Of a DNA stretch of 64,000 nt, positions 9,560-20,933 are shown in pieces; the stretch's first letter is position 1; each line of letters begins with the position of its first letter. This DNA comes from Humulus lupulus (Eukaryota > Streptophyta > Magnoliopsida > Rosales > Cannabaceae). A model generated the notes under the pieces. That model was given only the letters and a program-made list of their open reading frames with translations. It was not told the DNA's origin and did not search any database. The position numbers were made by a program, and so were the translations under genes. The stretch spans positions 99,155,970 through 99,219,969 of the forward strand of contig NC_084798.1 of the NCBI RefSeq assembly GCF_963169125.1. Reading direction: 5' to 3'.

Positions 9560-11437
9560 AACCGAGGCTCATAACGATTACCCTTGGATCATTTATTGTC
9601 AGAGGTGGAAGGCTCATTGTGTGGCCGCTTCCCCCCACTCTTGCCATTGCCGTTACCGCTCCCATTGCCTTTGTCGTTGCCGTTGGGCTTGGACCCATTG
9701 GCGGCTTTGGCGGGCTCGGCAATCCCCTGTCCTTGCCTGGGGGTTTTCCTTCGTTGGCGATGGCATCTTCGAGCTTGATGTATCGATCAACTCGATCCAA
9801 GAATTCCTGGGTAGTTCTAACCCCATGTTTTCTGAGGCTGTCCCAGAGAGGCATGCGGCGCTTAACCCCCGCGGTTATGGCCATCATCTTGCCTTCGTCT
9901 CCCACTGTTTTCGCTCCAGCAGCTGCTCGCATAAAACACTGGACGTAGTCTTTCAGTGGTTCTCCGTCTTGCTGGCGTATTTCGACCAGCTGGTTTGCCT
10001 CAGTCGGGTGCACACAACCCGCGTAGAATTGTCCGTAAAACTCCTTTACGAACATTTCCCAGGAAACTATACTTGCAGGAGGGAATTTGAAAAACCACTC
10101 CTGTGCGGCATCAAAAAGTGTTGCAGGGAAGATCCTGCACCGAGCGTCTTCGGACACTTTCTGAATGTCCATTTGTATCTCGAATTTGTTAATGTGAGTT
10201 ACCGGGTCACCATACTCGTCAAAGTTCGGGAGTGTAGGCATCTTAAACTTGCTAGGAGTTTCTGCCATAGCTATCCTCTGGATGAAAGGAGTGCATTTTC
10301 TCCTCTCGTGGCCGATATAAGATGTTCTTCCCCCGACCAGCTGCTGCACTGCCTGGTTGAGGGCATCTATCTGGGCTTGCACGGCGCCAGGAATCGCCGG
10401 TGCTTCTGGTGCTGGGAGGTCGTACTCGTCATGCCGCTCCCGGCGATCGTTGAGTGCATCTCGTAAGTCCTCATCTCTTCTCCACTGCTCGCTAGCTCCG
10501 AGCCGGTTGAAGACGTTATTTTTTCTGGCCTGCCCCCCAGCGTCCCATCTTTCGGGTTGGTCATCCCGAGGTGGCAGGCTTCTGCCTCCACCTCTTTCTT
10601 CATTCCTCCGACCAGCATTTCCTCTGCCTGAGTCGGCCTCATTATAACCATGGCCATCTCTGAATCTTGATTGGCTATGGTGGGATCGACTGTTCCCTCG
10701 GTTGCCTTCCCGGGCTGGAATCTCTTGAGCGTTAGAGGGTGGCCTGCATTGGTCGGTAGGTCCCCGTGCATTATCATGCCGCGGGGGGCCTCGGACCGCA
10801 GAGCCTAACTCTGAGTTCCTCTTGTTACCAGGTGGACGCTGTCCTCTATTCGGAGGGTTTGGCTCGTTGCCCCTATGGCGTCTAGGACTGCGAGGCAGCT
10901 GCCCGGCCCTATTCTGCCTCTGCTGCGGGGGATTGTCGCAACCAGCTTGGGATAGAGGTTGTGCCTCAGCGGGACATCGTCCTGAGGTGCCGGTGGCTGC
11001 TCAAGCCTTTGTGGGCTCGAGGGTTGGATAGGCGGGCTAGGATTAGGACCCCTCTGTGGTGGCCCGTTCACAGGTTGATCAGGCTGCGAGGCCGATGCAG
11101 CCTGGTTCCTAGCTAGCTGTAGGGCTGCTTCGAGGGCTGCCATGGCCTCCCTCTGGCGACGGTCCATCTCCGCCTGTCTTTCGCTCAGCTCCAAGCGCTG
11201 CCGTTCAATTTCCTGTTGTTGCCGCACCATGATTTCGGTAGCACTCTCCTGGCTGGCCCTCAGATTGGCCAGTTCATCCTGCAATACCCCCAGGGTATTC
11301 TTCAGTGTTTCAGAGTCCATCTCTTCCTCATCGAATTCCAAATGTGGCTCATCCTCAGCCACGTTTGGAGGAGGAGGAGGCGGGTGAGATGGTGCAGCGC
11401 CAGCCGCCTGTCCAGTTTTCTTGGTAGTTTTCGCCAT
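9560..11437 (-). pseudogene. Tat-A gag
   Basis: The start is ATG 11437-11435 (MAKTTKK), 49 bp inside the 5' LTR border. The N-terminus is charged, with a coiled-coil-like run (MVRQQQEIERQRLELSERQ). The core retrotransposon gag domain is clear at 10260-9800 (DPVTHINKFEIQM, AAQEWFFKFPPASI, LVEIRQQDGEPLKDYVQCF). The product is the capsid polyprotein. Frameshifts near 10930 and 9730 and a TGA at 9591-9589 break it. Downstream, a repetitive Gly/Asn/Lys-rich stretch leads to the zinc knuckle of the next segment. Confidence 0.85.
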
Positions 11438-11467
11438 TGATCTTTCAACGATAATGTATTCAAGCTC

Positions 11468-11482
11468 TCAACGAGAGCACCA
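11468..11482 (-). promoter_or_regulatory. Tat-A primer binding site
   Basis: On the minus strand TGGTGCTCTCGTTGA starts three bases after the LTR end. Tat-B has the related TGGTGCTTTCAT at the same place with the same spacing. The priming tRNA is not identified from sequence alone. Confidence 0.7.
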
Positions 11483-11790
11483 TAATGTTGACCCTGAATT
11501 TGGCCAACTGACACGGAGTCAAATTTGCTTGATGTGGACAAACACGTTGGAAAGAATATGATGACGAAATAATAAAGAACACAAGAGTTTATAGTGGTTC
11601 GGCCCCAGAATCTGGTAATAACCTACGTCCACTCGAATTGTTATTGATATAGAATTCAAAGGAGTGATCAAAGAACTAGGGTTCAATGAGTTTCACCAAC
11701 CTCTGAAGAACAATACAATATGTCAAATAGAATCACTCTAGTCACAAATAATTCGAAGGCTAAAACTCCCTTCCTTGAGCTATCTTTCTC

Positions 11791-11798
11791 TATTTATA
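11791..11798 (-). promoter_or_regulatory. TATA box in Tat-A 5' LTR
   Basis: TATTTATA on the plus strand reads TATAAATA on the minus strand. It is in the LTR that drives gag-pol. The same box is at 829-836 in the 3' LTR. Confidence 0.7.
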
Positions 11799-11925
11799 GG
11801 CTCAAGGAGGATTACATTAATTTGTTACAGATATTCTTTCCTAAATAAACGGATACTCAGGAAATCATGGGAGTCAATTTTGGGATTGACTAAGATCTTT
11901 ATAAAAATATCATGAGACATGCGAA

Positions 11926-11950
11926 ACCTGCGACCATACTGGTCGCAGGT
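11926..11950. repeat. LTR hairpin, Tat-A 5' copy
   Basis: This copy of the 11-bp stem and 3-nt loop is identical to 964-988. In the minus-strand transcript direction it lies upstream of the TATA box, so it is more likely a DNA or 3'-end RNA feature than part of the 5' leader. Confidence 0.85.
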
Positions 11951-12076
11951 GAACTTCGACTGCCTTTTGCTTATAATATCTCTTCTGATCGATACCCTAG
12001 CAGAATTCCACCAAGTGTCAACCACGTGTCCGGAAATCACCTGCCACGTCATCCGTGCCTGTTTTTTTGGATAACA

Positions 12077-12081
12077 TAGGT
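12077..12081. repeat. Tat-A target-site duplication, right
   Basis: TAGGT follows the ATAACA terminus and matches 519-523. Confidence 0.95.
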
Positions 12082-12261
12082 CATAATAACAAGAAAGGTA
12101 TAAGAAAAAGATAAGTATTTATACAGGGGATGGCAATTAAGCCCCATGCATCAACTTAGGTCTGTCATACAAGTTTGGAAACCGTGCCTACAGGACATCA
12201 ACTTAGGCCCGTCATACATTTCTTAACACCTTAAGTACAACCGCACTTATCTCTTTTTGTA

Positions 12262-12819
12262 TCTAAAACTAGTGATGCACACAGAGCAGGGAATTGGCGG
12301 GGAGTGCTCCCCCCGTCCCCGTCCCCATTTATATTTTTAATCCCCGTCCCCACCCCATCCCCGCTTATTCCTCGTCGGGGGCGAGGTGGGGAATCCCCTA
12401 TTGTGGTGGGGAATCCCCACAGGGAACTCATTTATTTAAAAAAAATTAATTAAAATTTTAAAATAAAAATCGTAAATTATATGTAAATTAAAATATTTCA
12501 CAATATTTACTATTTAAAATATTAAACATTATCCTAAATAAAATTTAAAATATTAAAAAAGTTACTACTATACTACAATAGCACATAAAGAAAGATATAA
12601 AATAATATAAAATATTACAAAAATATATAAAAATTTAAATAGGGCCCCGTCGGGGCGGGGAGTGTTATCCCCGCCCCTGCCCCATTTAACATTCAGGGAT
12701 TGAAAATTATCCCCGTACCCGCCCCGTTCCCCATTTAGACAGGGATTCCCCGCCCCATTAGGGGCGGGTCCCCATGCGGCCCCATCCCAATGGGGAAAAT
12801 GTGCATCACTACCTGAAAC
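12262..12819. mobile_element. non-autonomous hAT-like element with GC-rich subterminal arrays
   Basis: Terminal inverted repeats TAGTGATGCAC (12270-12280) and GTGCATCACTA (12801-12811) enclose 542 bp. The flanking 8-mers TCTAAAAC and CCTGAAAC agree at six of eight positions, an aged hAT-type duplication. Near each end are runs of CCCCGTCCCC and GGGGAATCCCC type, while the centre is strongly A/T. No transposase is encoded. Class is inferred from the repeat and duplication lengths. Confidence 0.75.
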
Positions 12820-13369
12820 CTTAGGGTCATACAAATTACTTAATAGGTCATAAACTAAACTACCTAATTTTCCTTACCTTGAGTGTGGAGAAAGAGAATA
12901 AAAGAGATTGCTTGTGCTAATAGATCTCACCCAAATCCTTATATATAACGTTAAAGTTTTAAATTAGAGACTTATAATAAAACTATACTTCTAAAAACTC
13001 TAAACGTCATAAAAGTCATATCTTTACCCTACGACCAAAAGATCATACTTCAAAAACCCGAGCCTTCACAACAATGCTTATCTCCAACAATAATACCAAG
13101 ATCTTGATACTTTGGATTAATTTTGGCTATATAGTGGTTTGATAGGCTTAGTGTTTTGGCTATGTAGGGCTTATAAGGACAAATGTGTTTGAGGCTACAT
13201 AAAAAAATAGAATAAGAAAGGAATTACCAAGCACTATAAAGGCTATAGTGGTTCGACTATATAAGCAAATAATGAGCAAGAGATGAAGCTCTTTGGGAGA
13301 TGTATAATTCGAAAATGAAAAGCACTTGAAGGATTTGATTTGTGTGAAAAATAGTGACAGGAAAGGTTC

Positions 13370-13377
13370 TATTTATA
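13370..13377 (-). promoter_or_regulatory. TATA box in Chr-A LTR
   Basis: TATTTATA on plus gives TATAAATA on minus within the Chr-A LTR, followed downstream by no coding sequence because this is a 3' LTR. Confidence 0.5.
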
Positions 13378-14198
13378 GGCTCTAAACCCTAACCTCTTTC
13401 CTTAAACCTCTCCACTCTTCTTCAACAACAATTTTAAATTTTTAACTTCCCTCCTAAAGGAAGTTTCAGCCAGCCCCATGGTGTATCAATTCAAAATGCT
13501 ACAAATCCTCATTTGATGCCACACACACTCAAACTCAACAACATGTAGTCATAGTCCTTACTAATCTCTCTACAAGGTCTCCCACGCCTCCACCTATGTG
13601 TTTTCAAGTTCAAAATGCTCCAACAAGCTTCAACTATCACCTATTTTCTCTATATAGTTGTTGACTCTTACAACTTAGTTTTCTAGTCTCCATTTAACTA
13701 GCCTTTGTTGACACATAGTCATCTAATTCAAACTATTCCAACCTTGCCTATTCTTATGCTTTCCACGCCATCTAGTGCATTCTTCAACCAAGTAAGACTT
13801 GGTTCTTCAATTTAGCTCTAATACTAAATTAATTAATTCACAAAAATTCTACCTAATAAAACTATTGGGAATTTTGGCTATACACTTTAAAATTCAAATT
13901 TTGTGACTTATTTTTATGCCACGTGGATACTTATTAAGCTACCATTAAACATATATACATTAATCTTAATAAAATCTTAAAACTATACTCTAATTTAATC
14001 ATATACTAAAAATCTCATAAATACTAGCTATAAAAATTATAATTATTGCTAAGTCATAAGATCATACCTTAAAATAAATAATTTAAACTTAAAGCAATCT
14101 TTTTAAATTTCACCACTCAAGTCATTACTATATACTAATAAAACTTAACCTAAGGCCATATTTAAGGAGCTTATAAAATAATAACCTTGGTTATTACA

Positions 14199-14215
14199 AT
14201 CTTCCCTCCTTAAAG
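14199..14215 (-). promoter_or_regulatory. Chr-A polypurine tract
   Basis: On the minus strand AAGGAGGGAAGAT lies directly against the LTR start TGTAATAACC. It follows the conserved palindrome at 14216-14235. Confidence 0.8.
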
Positions 14216-14235
14216 AAATTTCGTCCTCGAAATTT
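14216..14235. repeat. conserved palindrome before polypurine tract (Chr-A)
   Basis: AAATTTCG and CGAAATTT flank four bases, forming a perfect 8-bp stem. The same motif sits at the same place in Chr-B, Chr-C and Chr-E. Confidence 0.85.
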
Positions 14236-14239
14236 TACT

Positions 14240-15908
14240 TACCAAATACCTCGAGATATTGTTCCCTCATATCTTCCCCCAATTCCCACATTGCCTCTCT
14301 TTCAATATTATTGCTCCACAAGATTTTAACTATAGGGATACTTTTGGACCTTAACTCCTTAGTTCCCTGTTATAGAACGCATACTAGTCGTTCTTCATAG
14401 CTGAAATCATGCTTCAACTCTAGAGCCTCGTAATCGAGCACATGGGATGGATCTGATACATACTTTCTCAACATAGATACATGGAAAATGTTATGTGTTT
14501 TAGCTAATGATGGCGGTAAGGCCAACCAACATGCTACTTGCCCTACTTTGTCCAATATCTCAAAAGGACCTATAAATCTTGGGCTCAACTTTCCTCTCTT
14601 TTTAAACACATAATTCCCTTCATCAGAGATACTTTGAGGAAGACTTGATCTCCTACTACAAACTCAACATCTCACCTATTAGCATCAGCGTAGCTCTTCT
14701 GGGAACTTTGAGCAGCAATCATTCTTTGTCTTATCTTTTCTACCGCTTTTGTTGCTTCTCTTATGGCCTCGGGTCCTAAGTATCATCTTTCACCAACCTC
14801 GTCCCAATGAAGATGTGATCGACACTTCCTTCCATAGAGCATTTCATAAGGTGCAATTCCTATCATAGCTTGATAGTTGTTATTGTAAGAGAACTTTATT
14901 AACAGTAGATACTTGCTCCATGATCTTGGGAAGTCTAATGCACACGCCCTCTGCATATTTTCTAATATTTGGATGGTGCGTTCTGACTGACCATCGGTTT
15001 GAGGGTGAAATGTCATACTTAACTTTAACTTAGTGCCAATAGCACACTGTGGACTTTCCCTGAACTTTGAGGTAAAAACCAATCCTCTATCAGAGACTAT
15101 CGTCTTTGGAACTCCATATAATCTCATTATCTTTGCCACGTAAAGCTCCACATTAAAAACCATTCTTATTGACAAGAAGTGAGCGGACTTTGTAAGTCTA
15201 TCTATTATTACCCAGACAGAGTCGTGTTGCTTGGTAGTCCTTGGTAACCCCATCACGAAGTCCATGGCCATATCTTCCCATTTCCATTCGGGAATTTCTA
15301 ATGGTTGCAATGTTCCAGCGGGTCTCTGATGTCCAGCCTTAACTTGTTGACATGTAAGGCACTTAGCTACAAATTATTCTATGTCTTTCTTCATTTCTGG
15401 ACACCATTACATTGCTTTGACATCGTTGTGGTGTGCACTTCTTGCATAATACTCTTTCTTAATTTACCTTTTCCTGGCACACACACTCAGTTTCTATATT
15501 GTAGCATGCCTTCCTTAGTCATCGTAAAATAAGCATTCTTTGAGCTCTGTAGTAATGCCCTCTTTTTAAGAAGAAACTCGTCATCTTGTTGTTTCTCCTT
15601 AATATCCTCCATAAGTGTTGGCTTGATCTTTAGATCAGCTAGTCATCCTGTTATTAATTCAATTCTGGAGTTCTTAATATCATATTGTAAGGGTTATGCT
15701 ATTCCCCTAAGTGTTGATACGCTTCCATAACTCCATCTACTAAGTCAGACTACCATGACATTAGCCTTTTCTGGATGATACAAAATCTCACAATCATAGT
15801 CCTTTACCAGCTCCAACCACCTCTATTGCCTCATATTGAGCTACTTTTGCGTAAATAAGTACTTTAAACTCTCGTGGTCTGTATAAATTCTGCATTTCTC
15901 TCCATACA
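14240..15908 (-). pseudogene. Chr-A RNase H end, integrase and chromodomain remnant
   Basis: Read on minus from 15908: the end of RNase H (IYTDHESLKYLFTQ), a decayed zinc domain, then the integrase core at 15310-14783 with D in MAMDFVMGL, D in VSDRGLVFTSKF and E in GQSERT. The C-terminal GPF segment (KLSPRFIGPFEIL, 14609-14370) follows in another frame, and a chromodomain remnant sits near 14345-14240. Several stops and frameshifts separate these parts. The match to plant chromoviruses of the Tekay/Del type is clear. The gene is dead. Confidence 0.85.
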
Positions 15909-15913
15909 GATAG
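15909..15913. repeat. Chr-B target-site duplication, left
   Basis: GATAG here matches GATAG at 34702-34706. Joining the two flanks restores a continuous RNase H sequence of Chr-A. Confidence 0.9.
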
Positions 15914-17331
15914 TGCAGGGTCCTCCTAATCTAGGATCGTTACACAGTGTACTTTAAATAGTACTAGACTTGCTAATCAAGTCATTTGGTTATAAACGTG
16001 TAACTAAGGTTAGAGACAAGGGTTAGGGTTAAAAATTTCAGTCAAAGGGAACGTTGAATTTTCATTTAAAAGTTTAGTACATACATGGGATCCCAAAATG
16101 ATATAAAGAAATGTTTAAAAGGGTATATACAAGTCAAAAGTTACAACTAGTCGGCCTAAGCAGAAAAATAAGGGATACAACCCTAGTTCCTCTGAGAAAT
16201 CCTCGGTAGTGGTGGTTGAGTAGCCGCATATGTGCACCCTGCCACTGAAGCTCTCTAACTCATGGCTGGTCTAGCTTTCCTTTCCCTTTACCTGCACCAC
16301 ATAGCACCCGTGAGCCAAGGCTCAGCAAGAAAACTTAAACATGTGCATGAACAGTAAATACATATTCCATATACATATCTAGCAGGCCCAATAGTAATAA
16401 CCTACTCATGCATGCATACAATTACAAATAAATGATCATAGAGTAAACCTGGGGCCCTATGCCCTAGCTATGTGACCATAGAGTCACTTGGGGCCCTTGC
16501 CCTTAGCTCTGAGTAACTAGGCATAGAGCTAGCCAAGCGCTTTGTTTTCTAACGACCATAGGGTTGGCCAACGTAATAGTACATCCCTGATTAGGGCTAA
16601 GCCTCTCGACCAGCGTGAAGTGCGCTATTGTCGTCCTTGACTAATAAGTCAATGCCTTAATCAGATATTCACATAACCGGACAACCAGATACAGATATAG
16701 AAAAGCATACTTCAGAAAATACAAGTATGCATACATATTAATCACATATCTTAACCAATTAAATACAAACATAGTAATAACCATGTTCCTTAATGGGGTC
16801 AAGCCCCAGCTACGCAGACAATGCAAACAATCATTAAACAACTATCCAAACACGTAGCATTCAAGCATGTTTAATCAACGAGCACAAACATAACTTAATT
16901 ACATTCATTCTTAGGGGACCGAACCCTATTCATATTTATAATAAACAACCAAGCCAAGCCCTAATCACATATATCAAGTATTGGGTGCAGTTTTCTTACC
17001 TCAGGTCCGAGTGCAATTTATATTAAGAACAACCATCAAGCACGATCCTGGCTCTGAGCCCCTAGCGATAACTAAGTCACAACCATAATATAGAATCATG
17101 TTAAAAATGAGCGAGTAAAGGCTTCTGGACCGATTCCTAGCCTTCGAGACATCGAATTCTACTAAATCGGGTAGTATGATTGATCCCGAGCCCTTAGTTT
17201 TGAGTTCCCGTAGTCAAAACCTTCATGAGGCTCAAAAACCCTTCAAGCATTGCGGCCCAAGGCGAAAAAGTCACGGCCCGCCTCAAGTCAGAGAGCCCAA
17301 GGGCTCTTCTCTAGACCACACGCACTGCGGC
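15914..17331 (-). repeat. Chr-B 3' LTR, truncated
   Basis: The segment begins TGCAGGGTCC after GATAG and matches the 5' LTR (TGTAGCATCC...) along its length until 17331, corresponding to about 33654 in the complete copy. The conserved chromoviral LTR block lies at 16285-16334. Confidence 0.85.
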
Positions 17332-19829
17332 TGTAACGCCCTGGATAACCAAAACCGTTACACTGTGTATTATATATAGTGCAGGACTTGCTAACCAAGT
17401 CATATGGTTGAAAACGTGGCCCTATAATCATAAACAGGCTAAGTTTTAAGAGATTTTGGTCAAAACAGATAATCATCATTAAAATAATTATTTAGTACAT
17501 GGGATCCCAAAACAGGGTTTAAAAGTCATATTTACAAAAATTCCAAAAGTTATAAACAACCATGGCCACTATAATGGCAAAATATACAATTTTAGGTTCC
17601 GTCCCTATACAAACCATTGACCGTGGTGGGCGAGCAGCTGACAATGTACACCTCGCCCCCAGAGCTCTCTAACTCATGGCCGAACCACCAAATCCTTGCC
17701 TTTACCTGCACCACGAAGCACCCGTGAGTCGAGGCCCAGCGAGAAAACATAATATCATAGCATGATCAATATCAATAACCAAATATTCCACCAAGCATAA
17801 CCAGGTATTCAGCCATTCATAACATTCACCTATCCAGTGATAGCAATCAACAAGCTAACAACTTATCATCGAGATAATCAACATATCATACTCATCAGAT
17901 TAACAATGATAATCACATTCACAATCAATAGTTATTGCAACCATTACATAATATTCAGGGTTGGCACCCTCTATTTAACCCACTGTCTTCGGCTCACCTA
18001 GGCCGCCCCCAGTGTTATACCCACTAACTCCGGCTAGCTTAACCGAGCTCAGTGATAAATAAACTATCCTCAGCTACCAATGGCTGAGTCGCGCCCTGTG
18101 TGCAAATATTGATTCCGGCACTCTTAGGTCGTTTATCACATGTCCCCATGGCATAATACCATCACATGAAATTGTACAAACATAGGGAGCTTTTATTCCT
18201 AACACATTCACGTGGCTTATCACAATCATATAACAGTGCATACAATATAGGGAACACTTAGTCCCAACCTATCCACATAAATTGGTGCAGTTTTCTTACC
18301 TTTGATCCCAATAGCTTGACTAGTGAAATCAACCTTCAAGCACGATCCCGTCCGAGCCCTAGCGTACACCTAGTCACAGTCATAAATTAGAACCATCACT
18401 AAACTTCAATTCCAAAACCTAACCTCGGGACCAATCACGAGCCCTCGGGGAGTCCTAATTCCACCAAACGGGGTGGTGGAATTAAACCCCGAGCCCCCGG
18501 GCAAAAACCCTAAGACATAACTCAAAAACCCACTTTTGGAAATAGGGTAGCGCTACAGCACCACAAAGGGGCACTATAGCACTACAAACAGAGCCAAAAA
18601 GCCCCCAGACACTCAAGCCTAGCGCTGTAGCGCCCTAAGGCTAGCGCTACAGCGCTAGTCACAGCACACCCAATGTTCTGGTTTTCCTCTTCGATTGTCC
18701 TCGAGCCAAAGCTCCCCAAAACTCCTCCAAACCTCAAATACACACCAAATTGAGCCTACCATCACCTACATCTCACCCCACACAACCCAAAAACACAAGA
18801 CTTAACCACATGCATCATCAAACCAAGAAAATAAGCATTGAACTCAAAACTCAACCAGAAACTCAGAACTTCAAGGCCAGAATTTGTTACCTTCAATGGA
18901 GAATTTCGACCTTAGGTTATCTCTAGTATTCTTCCTGCCTCAAGCCCTTAAATTCCTCAAGCTTATTTCCCTTAATTCCATCCAAAACTCAAGCTTAGAA
19001 ATCACCTCAATAAAACTTAGAAAAACTCATCAGAAATCCTAAAACTTACCTCAGTTAAGCTTAATTTCAGTAGAACCTCCTAGCTTCACCAAGGATCCAA
19101 GTGCTAAGCTTTGGCCTAATCCTCCTCTGAACCACAACTCCAAAAGCCCCCAAGAAATGGTGCAAAGAGAAGGAGCCGAGTGAGAGAAAAAAAAAAGTTA
19201 ACTTAGGAGTTCTGTTTTTTTCTTTCCTTTTGTCTCTTTCCCTTTTTCTTTCAGTTTCTACTACTCTCTAACCAATCCACTAAGTGTATAAAGGTAGATT
19301 GATACTTATCTATGTTTTAAATCAAATGACCATATTGCCCTCCCATCAAAATCTAAACTTTAAAACATTCTAAGGGTATTTTGGTCATTGCTCCCAATTC
19401 CCGCTAATTCCTCAAGTGTCTCTAATAATTATCGCTTAAACCCCGACAACTAACTAATCACCAATTATTTTCCTCAATATCAAGTAGTCTCCAATATAAA
19501 TCCTAAATTGCCAGAAATACCCCCAGGCTCACCCCGAGTCGGGTATAAATCCCCACTGTGACTTTTTCGCTAAGCCGCTCACTAAGATTGCCTCGAGCCA
19601 CAAGCTGCAAATATATATCCACATAATAATGTGGTCTCAAGAATTTATCAAGATTATTTACATTTATGCCCTCAACAGCCAAAATTACAAACATGCCCTT
19701 AAGAGCAAAACAAGGCCCACATGCATATTCAATACTCATAAACATGCATATAATCATATCCATATACTCACTTAATCATGCATGCCATATAATCATGCAC
19801 TTAATCATTCATTCATATAAATTCGCTTC
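17332..19829 (-). repeat. chromoviral LTR fragment (minus orientation) inserted in Chr-B 3' LTR
   Basis: TGTAACGCCC starts here and the sequence is homologous to the solo LTR at 40300-51830, read in reverse. Shared features are the GGGATCCC motif, the conserved block (17698-17747), the GCGCT palindromes (18546-18658) and a similar promoter-distal region. It lacks the last 50-70 bp of a full LTR at its right end, where it changes to plus-strand integrase remnants. The right boundary is approximate. Confidence 0.75.
18641..18658. repeat. GCGCT palindrome in LTR fragment
   Basis: CTAGCGCT and AGCGCTAG around a 2-nt centre form a perfect inverted repeat within a 115-bp stretch (18546-18660) of repeated AGCGCT/GCACT units. 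Confidence 0.75.
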
Positions 19830-20895
19830 ATTCAGGCATTGTGGAAAGGTAACAGGATATGAAAGCTTTATAGTGATTGCCTGAGATGAAGAGGGATGTA
19901 ATGGGATGTGTGTAAAGTTCTTAACCTGTTAGCAGGTCAAGACATAGTGTCAGAAGTCAGCAAGGCCATTATAGCCATTGAGAGTTTCATGATGGAAATA
20001 AGGTAGCATCGCGATGAATTTCACGGTGGGATTGCCCAGGTTAATGGGTCAGTTTGAATTGGCACCAAGTCATTGTGGATCAGTAGTCCAAGTGAGTTCA
20101 TTTTATCAGCAAGGATAAGTAAATGGTGCAACTGATCAATATTCGAGTCTCTTTGTGAGAAGGATAGAGTGCCTTCGTGAACTCAAGGTCTATCTTATTA
20201 GATGAAGACTTTATTGTGACTTCCAGTTTTGGAAGGGTTAAGAAGGTGATGAGTATGTAGATGGAACTCTGTACAGTTTATCACTCTCAGACTGAGGGTA
20301 AGTCAAAGAGAGAGGGTTATCCAATTATTATTGGAGGAACATCTTATAAGATGAATGTGTTAATGTATATCTGGATCCTGAGGTGGTTCAAGGGATTAAT
20401 GAGATTGCTGGAGATTGGAGCTTGGTTGCTCATTTCTCAGAATAAATGGAAATTTTTTACAGAATTGAGAAGTGGGAATGTGGAATTCCAGGTAGAAGAA
20501 TGTATCCTCTTTAAAGTATCACCATGGAAAGGGGTGAGGAATTAAGGCAAGCTAAGCCCTAGTTCATTTTGGCAGTTGAGTCCTGAATGGATCTGAAAAG
20601 GTTGACTCTGAATCAGTTATATCTTAGCACTGGAAATTGTATGCAGTAAGTTATGTACTTCCATGTAGTGGACATGGGTTAAAGGAATTTATAAATTGAG
20701 TTATGAGAATCTGAAGGTTAAGGTTAAGTATTCCGGTAAGGAATAGCCAGTTCAGATTGTGACATAAGTAATGAGGTTCTATTGAACAGAATGTACCTTG
20801 GGTTAAGGTAAAGCTATATAGAGATAGTGAGGTCAAGGAAATGACCTGAGGAATTTATGTCAAGTGAGTGGAATTCTTGTTTCGAGCTGTGGAGT
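19830..20895 (+). pseudogene. Chr-C integrase remnant, heavily decayed
   Basis: Scattered matches to the chromoviral integrase appear in changing frames: the WWPGMKRD-like zinc-domain region near 19860, the CLTCQQVKA region near 19925, and HPQT-like and QSER-like signals near 20270. The C-terminal region precedes the palindrome at 20896. No frame stays open long enough to be functional. It reads in the same direction as the following LTR, so it is the 3' end of a plus-strand element. Confidence 0.65.
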
Positions 20896-20915
20896 AAATT
20901 TCGAGGACGAAATTT
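20896..20915. repeat. conserved palindrome before polypurine tract (Chr-C)
   Basis: AAATTTCG, AGGA, CGAAATTT: a perfect copy of the motif also found next to the polypurine tracts of Chr-A and Chr-E. Confidence 0.85.
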
Positions 20916-20919
20916 CTGT

Positions 20920-20933
20920 AAGGAGGGGATAGT
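20920..20933 (+). promoter_or_regulatory. Chr-C polypurine tract
   Basis: AAGGAGGGGATAGT lies immediately before the LTR start TGTAATGCCC. Confidence 0.8.

Larger units (their letters stand above)
524..12076 (-). mobile_element. Tat-A: nearly complete Tat-lineage Ty3/gypsy retrotransposon
   Basis: The element is 11.55 kb on the minus strand. Both LTRs run TGTTGACC...ATAACA and are flanked by TAGGT. In its own direction the order is 5' LTR, primer site, gag, zinc knuckle/protease, reverse transcriptase, RNase H, a second plant-type RNase H, integrase, a roughly 4 kb region carrying a spliced gene in the opposite strand, polypurine tract and 3' LTR. A second RNase H and an extra antisense gene are known traits of the Tat lineage. 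By eye the LTRs differ at about 14 sites in some 580 (near 2.4%), so insertion is fairly recent. Pol has at least three frame-breaking changes, so it is not autonomous now. Confidence 0.95.
11486..12076 (-). repeat. Tat-A 5' LTR
   Basis: This 591-bp LTR pairs with 524-1112. It holds the transcription signals for the element in minus orientation and ends at the TAGGT duplication. Confidence 0.95.
12082..14198 (-). repeat. Chr-A 3' LTR, pol-proximal segment
   Basis: The segment continues the LTR after Tat-A and ends GGTTATTACA on the plus strand, directly before the polypurine tract. It carries the hAT-like insert 12270-12811 and a minus-strand TATA box at 13370-13377. Outside these there is no coding potential. 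Confidence 0.75.

Noticed and set aside
17332..19829. LTR fragment considered as the partner LTR of Chr-C
   Set aside because: It is in opposite orientation and more similar to the solo LTR at 40300-51830 than to the Chr-C LTR.
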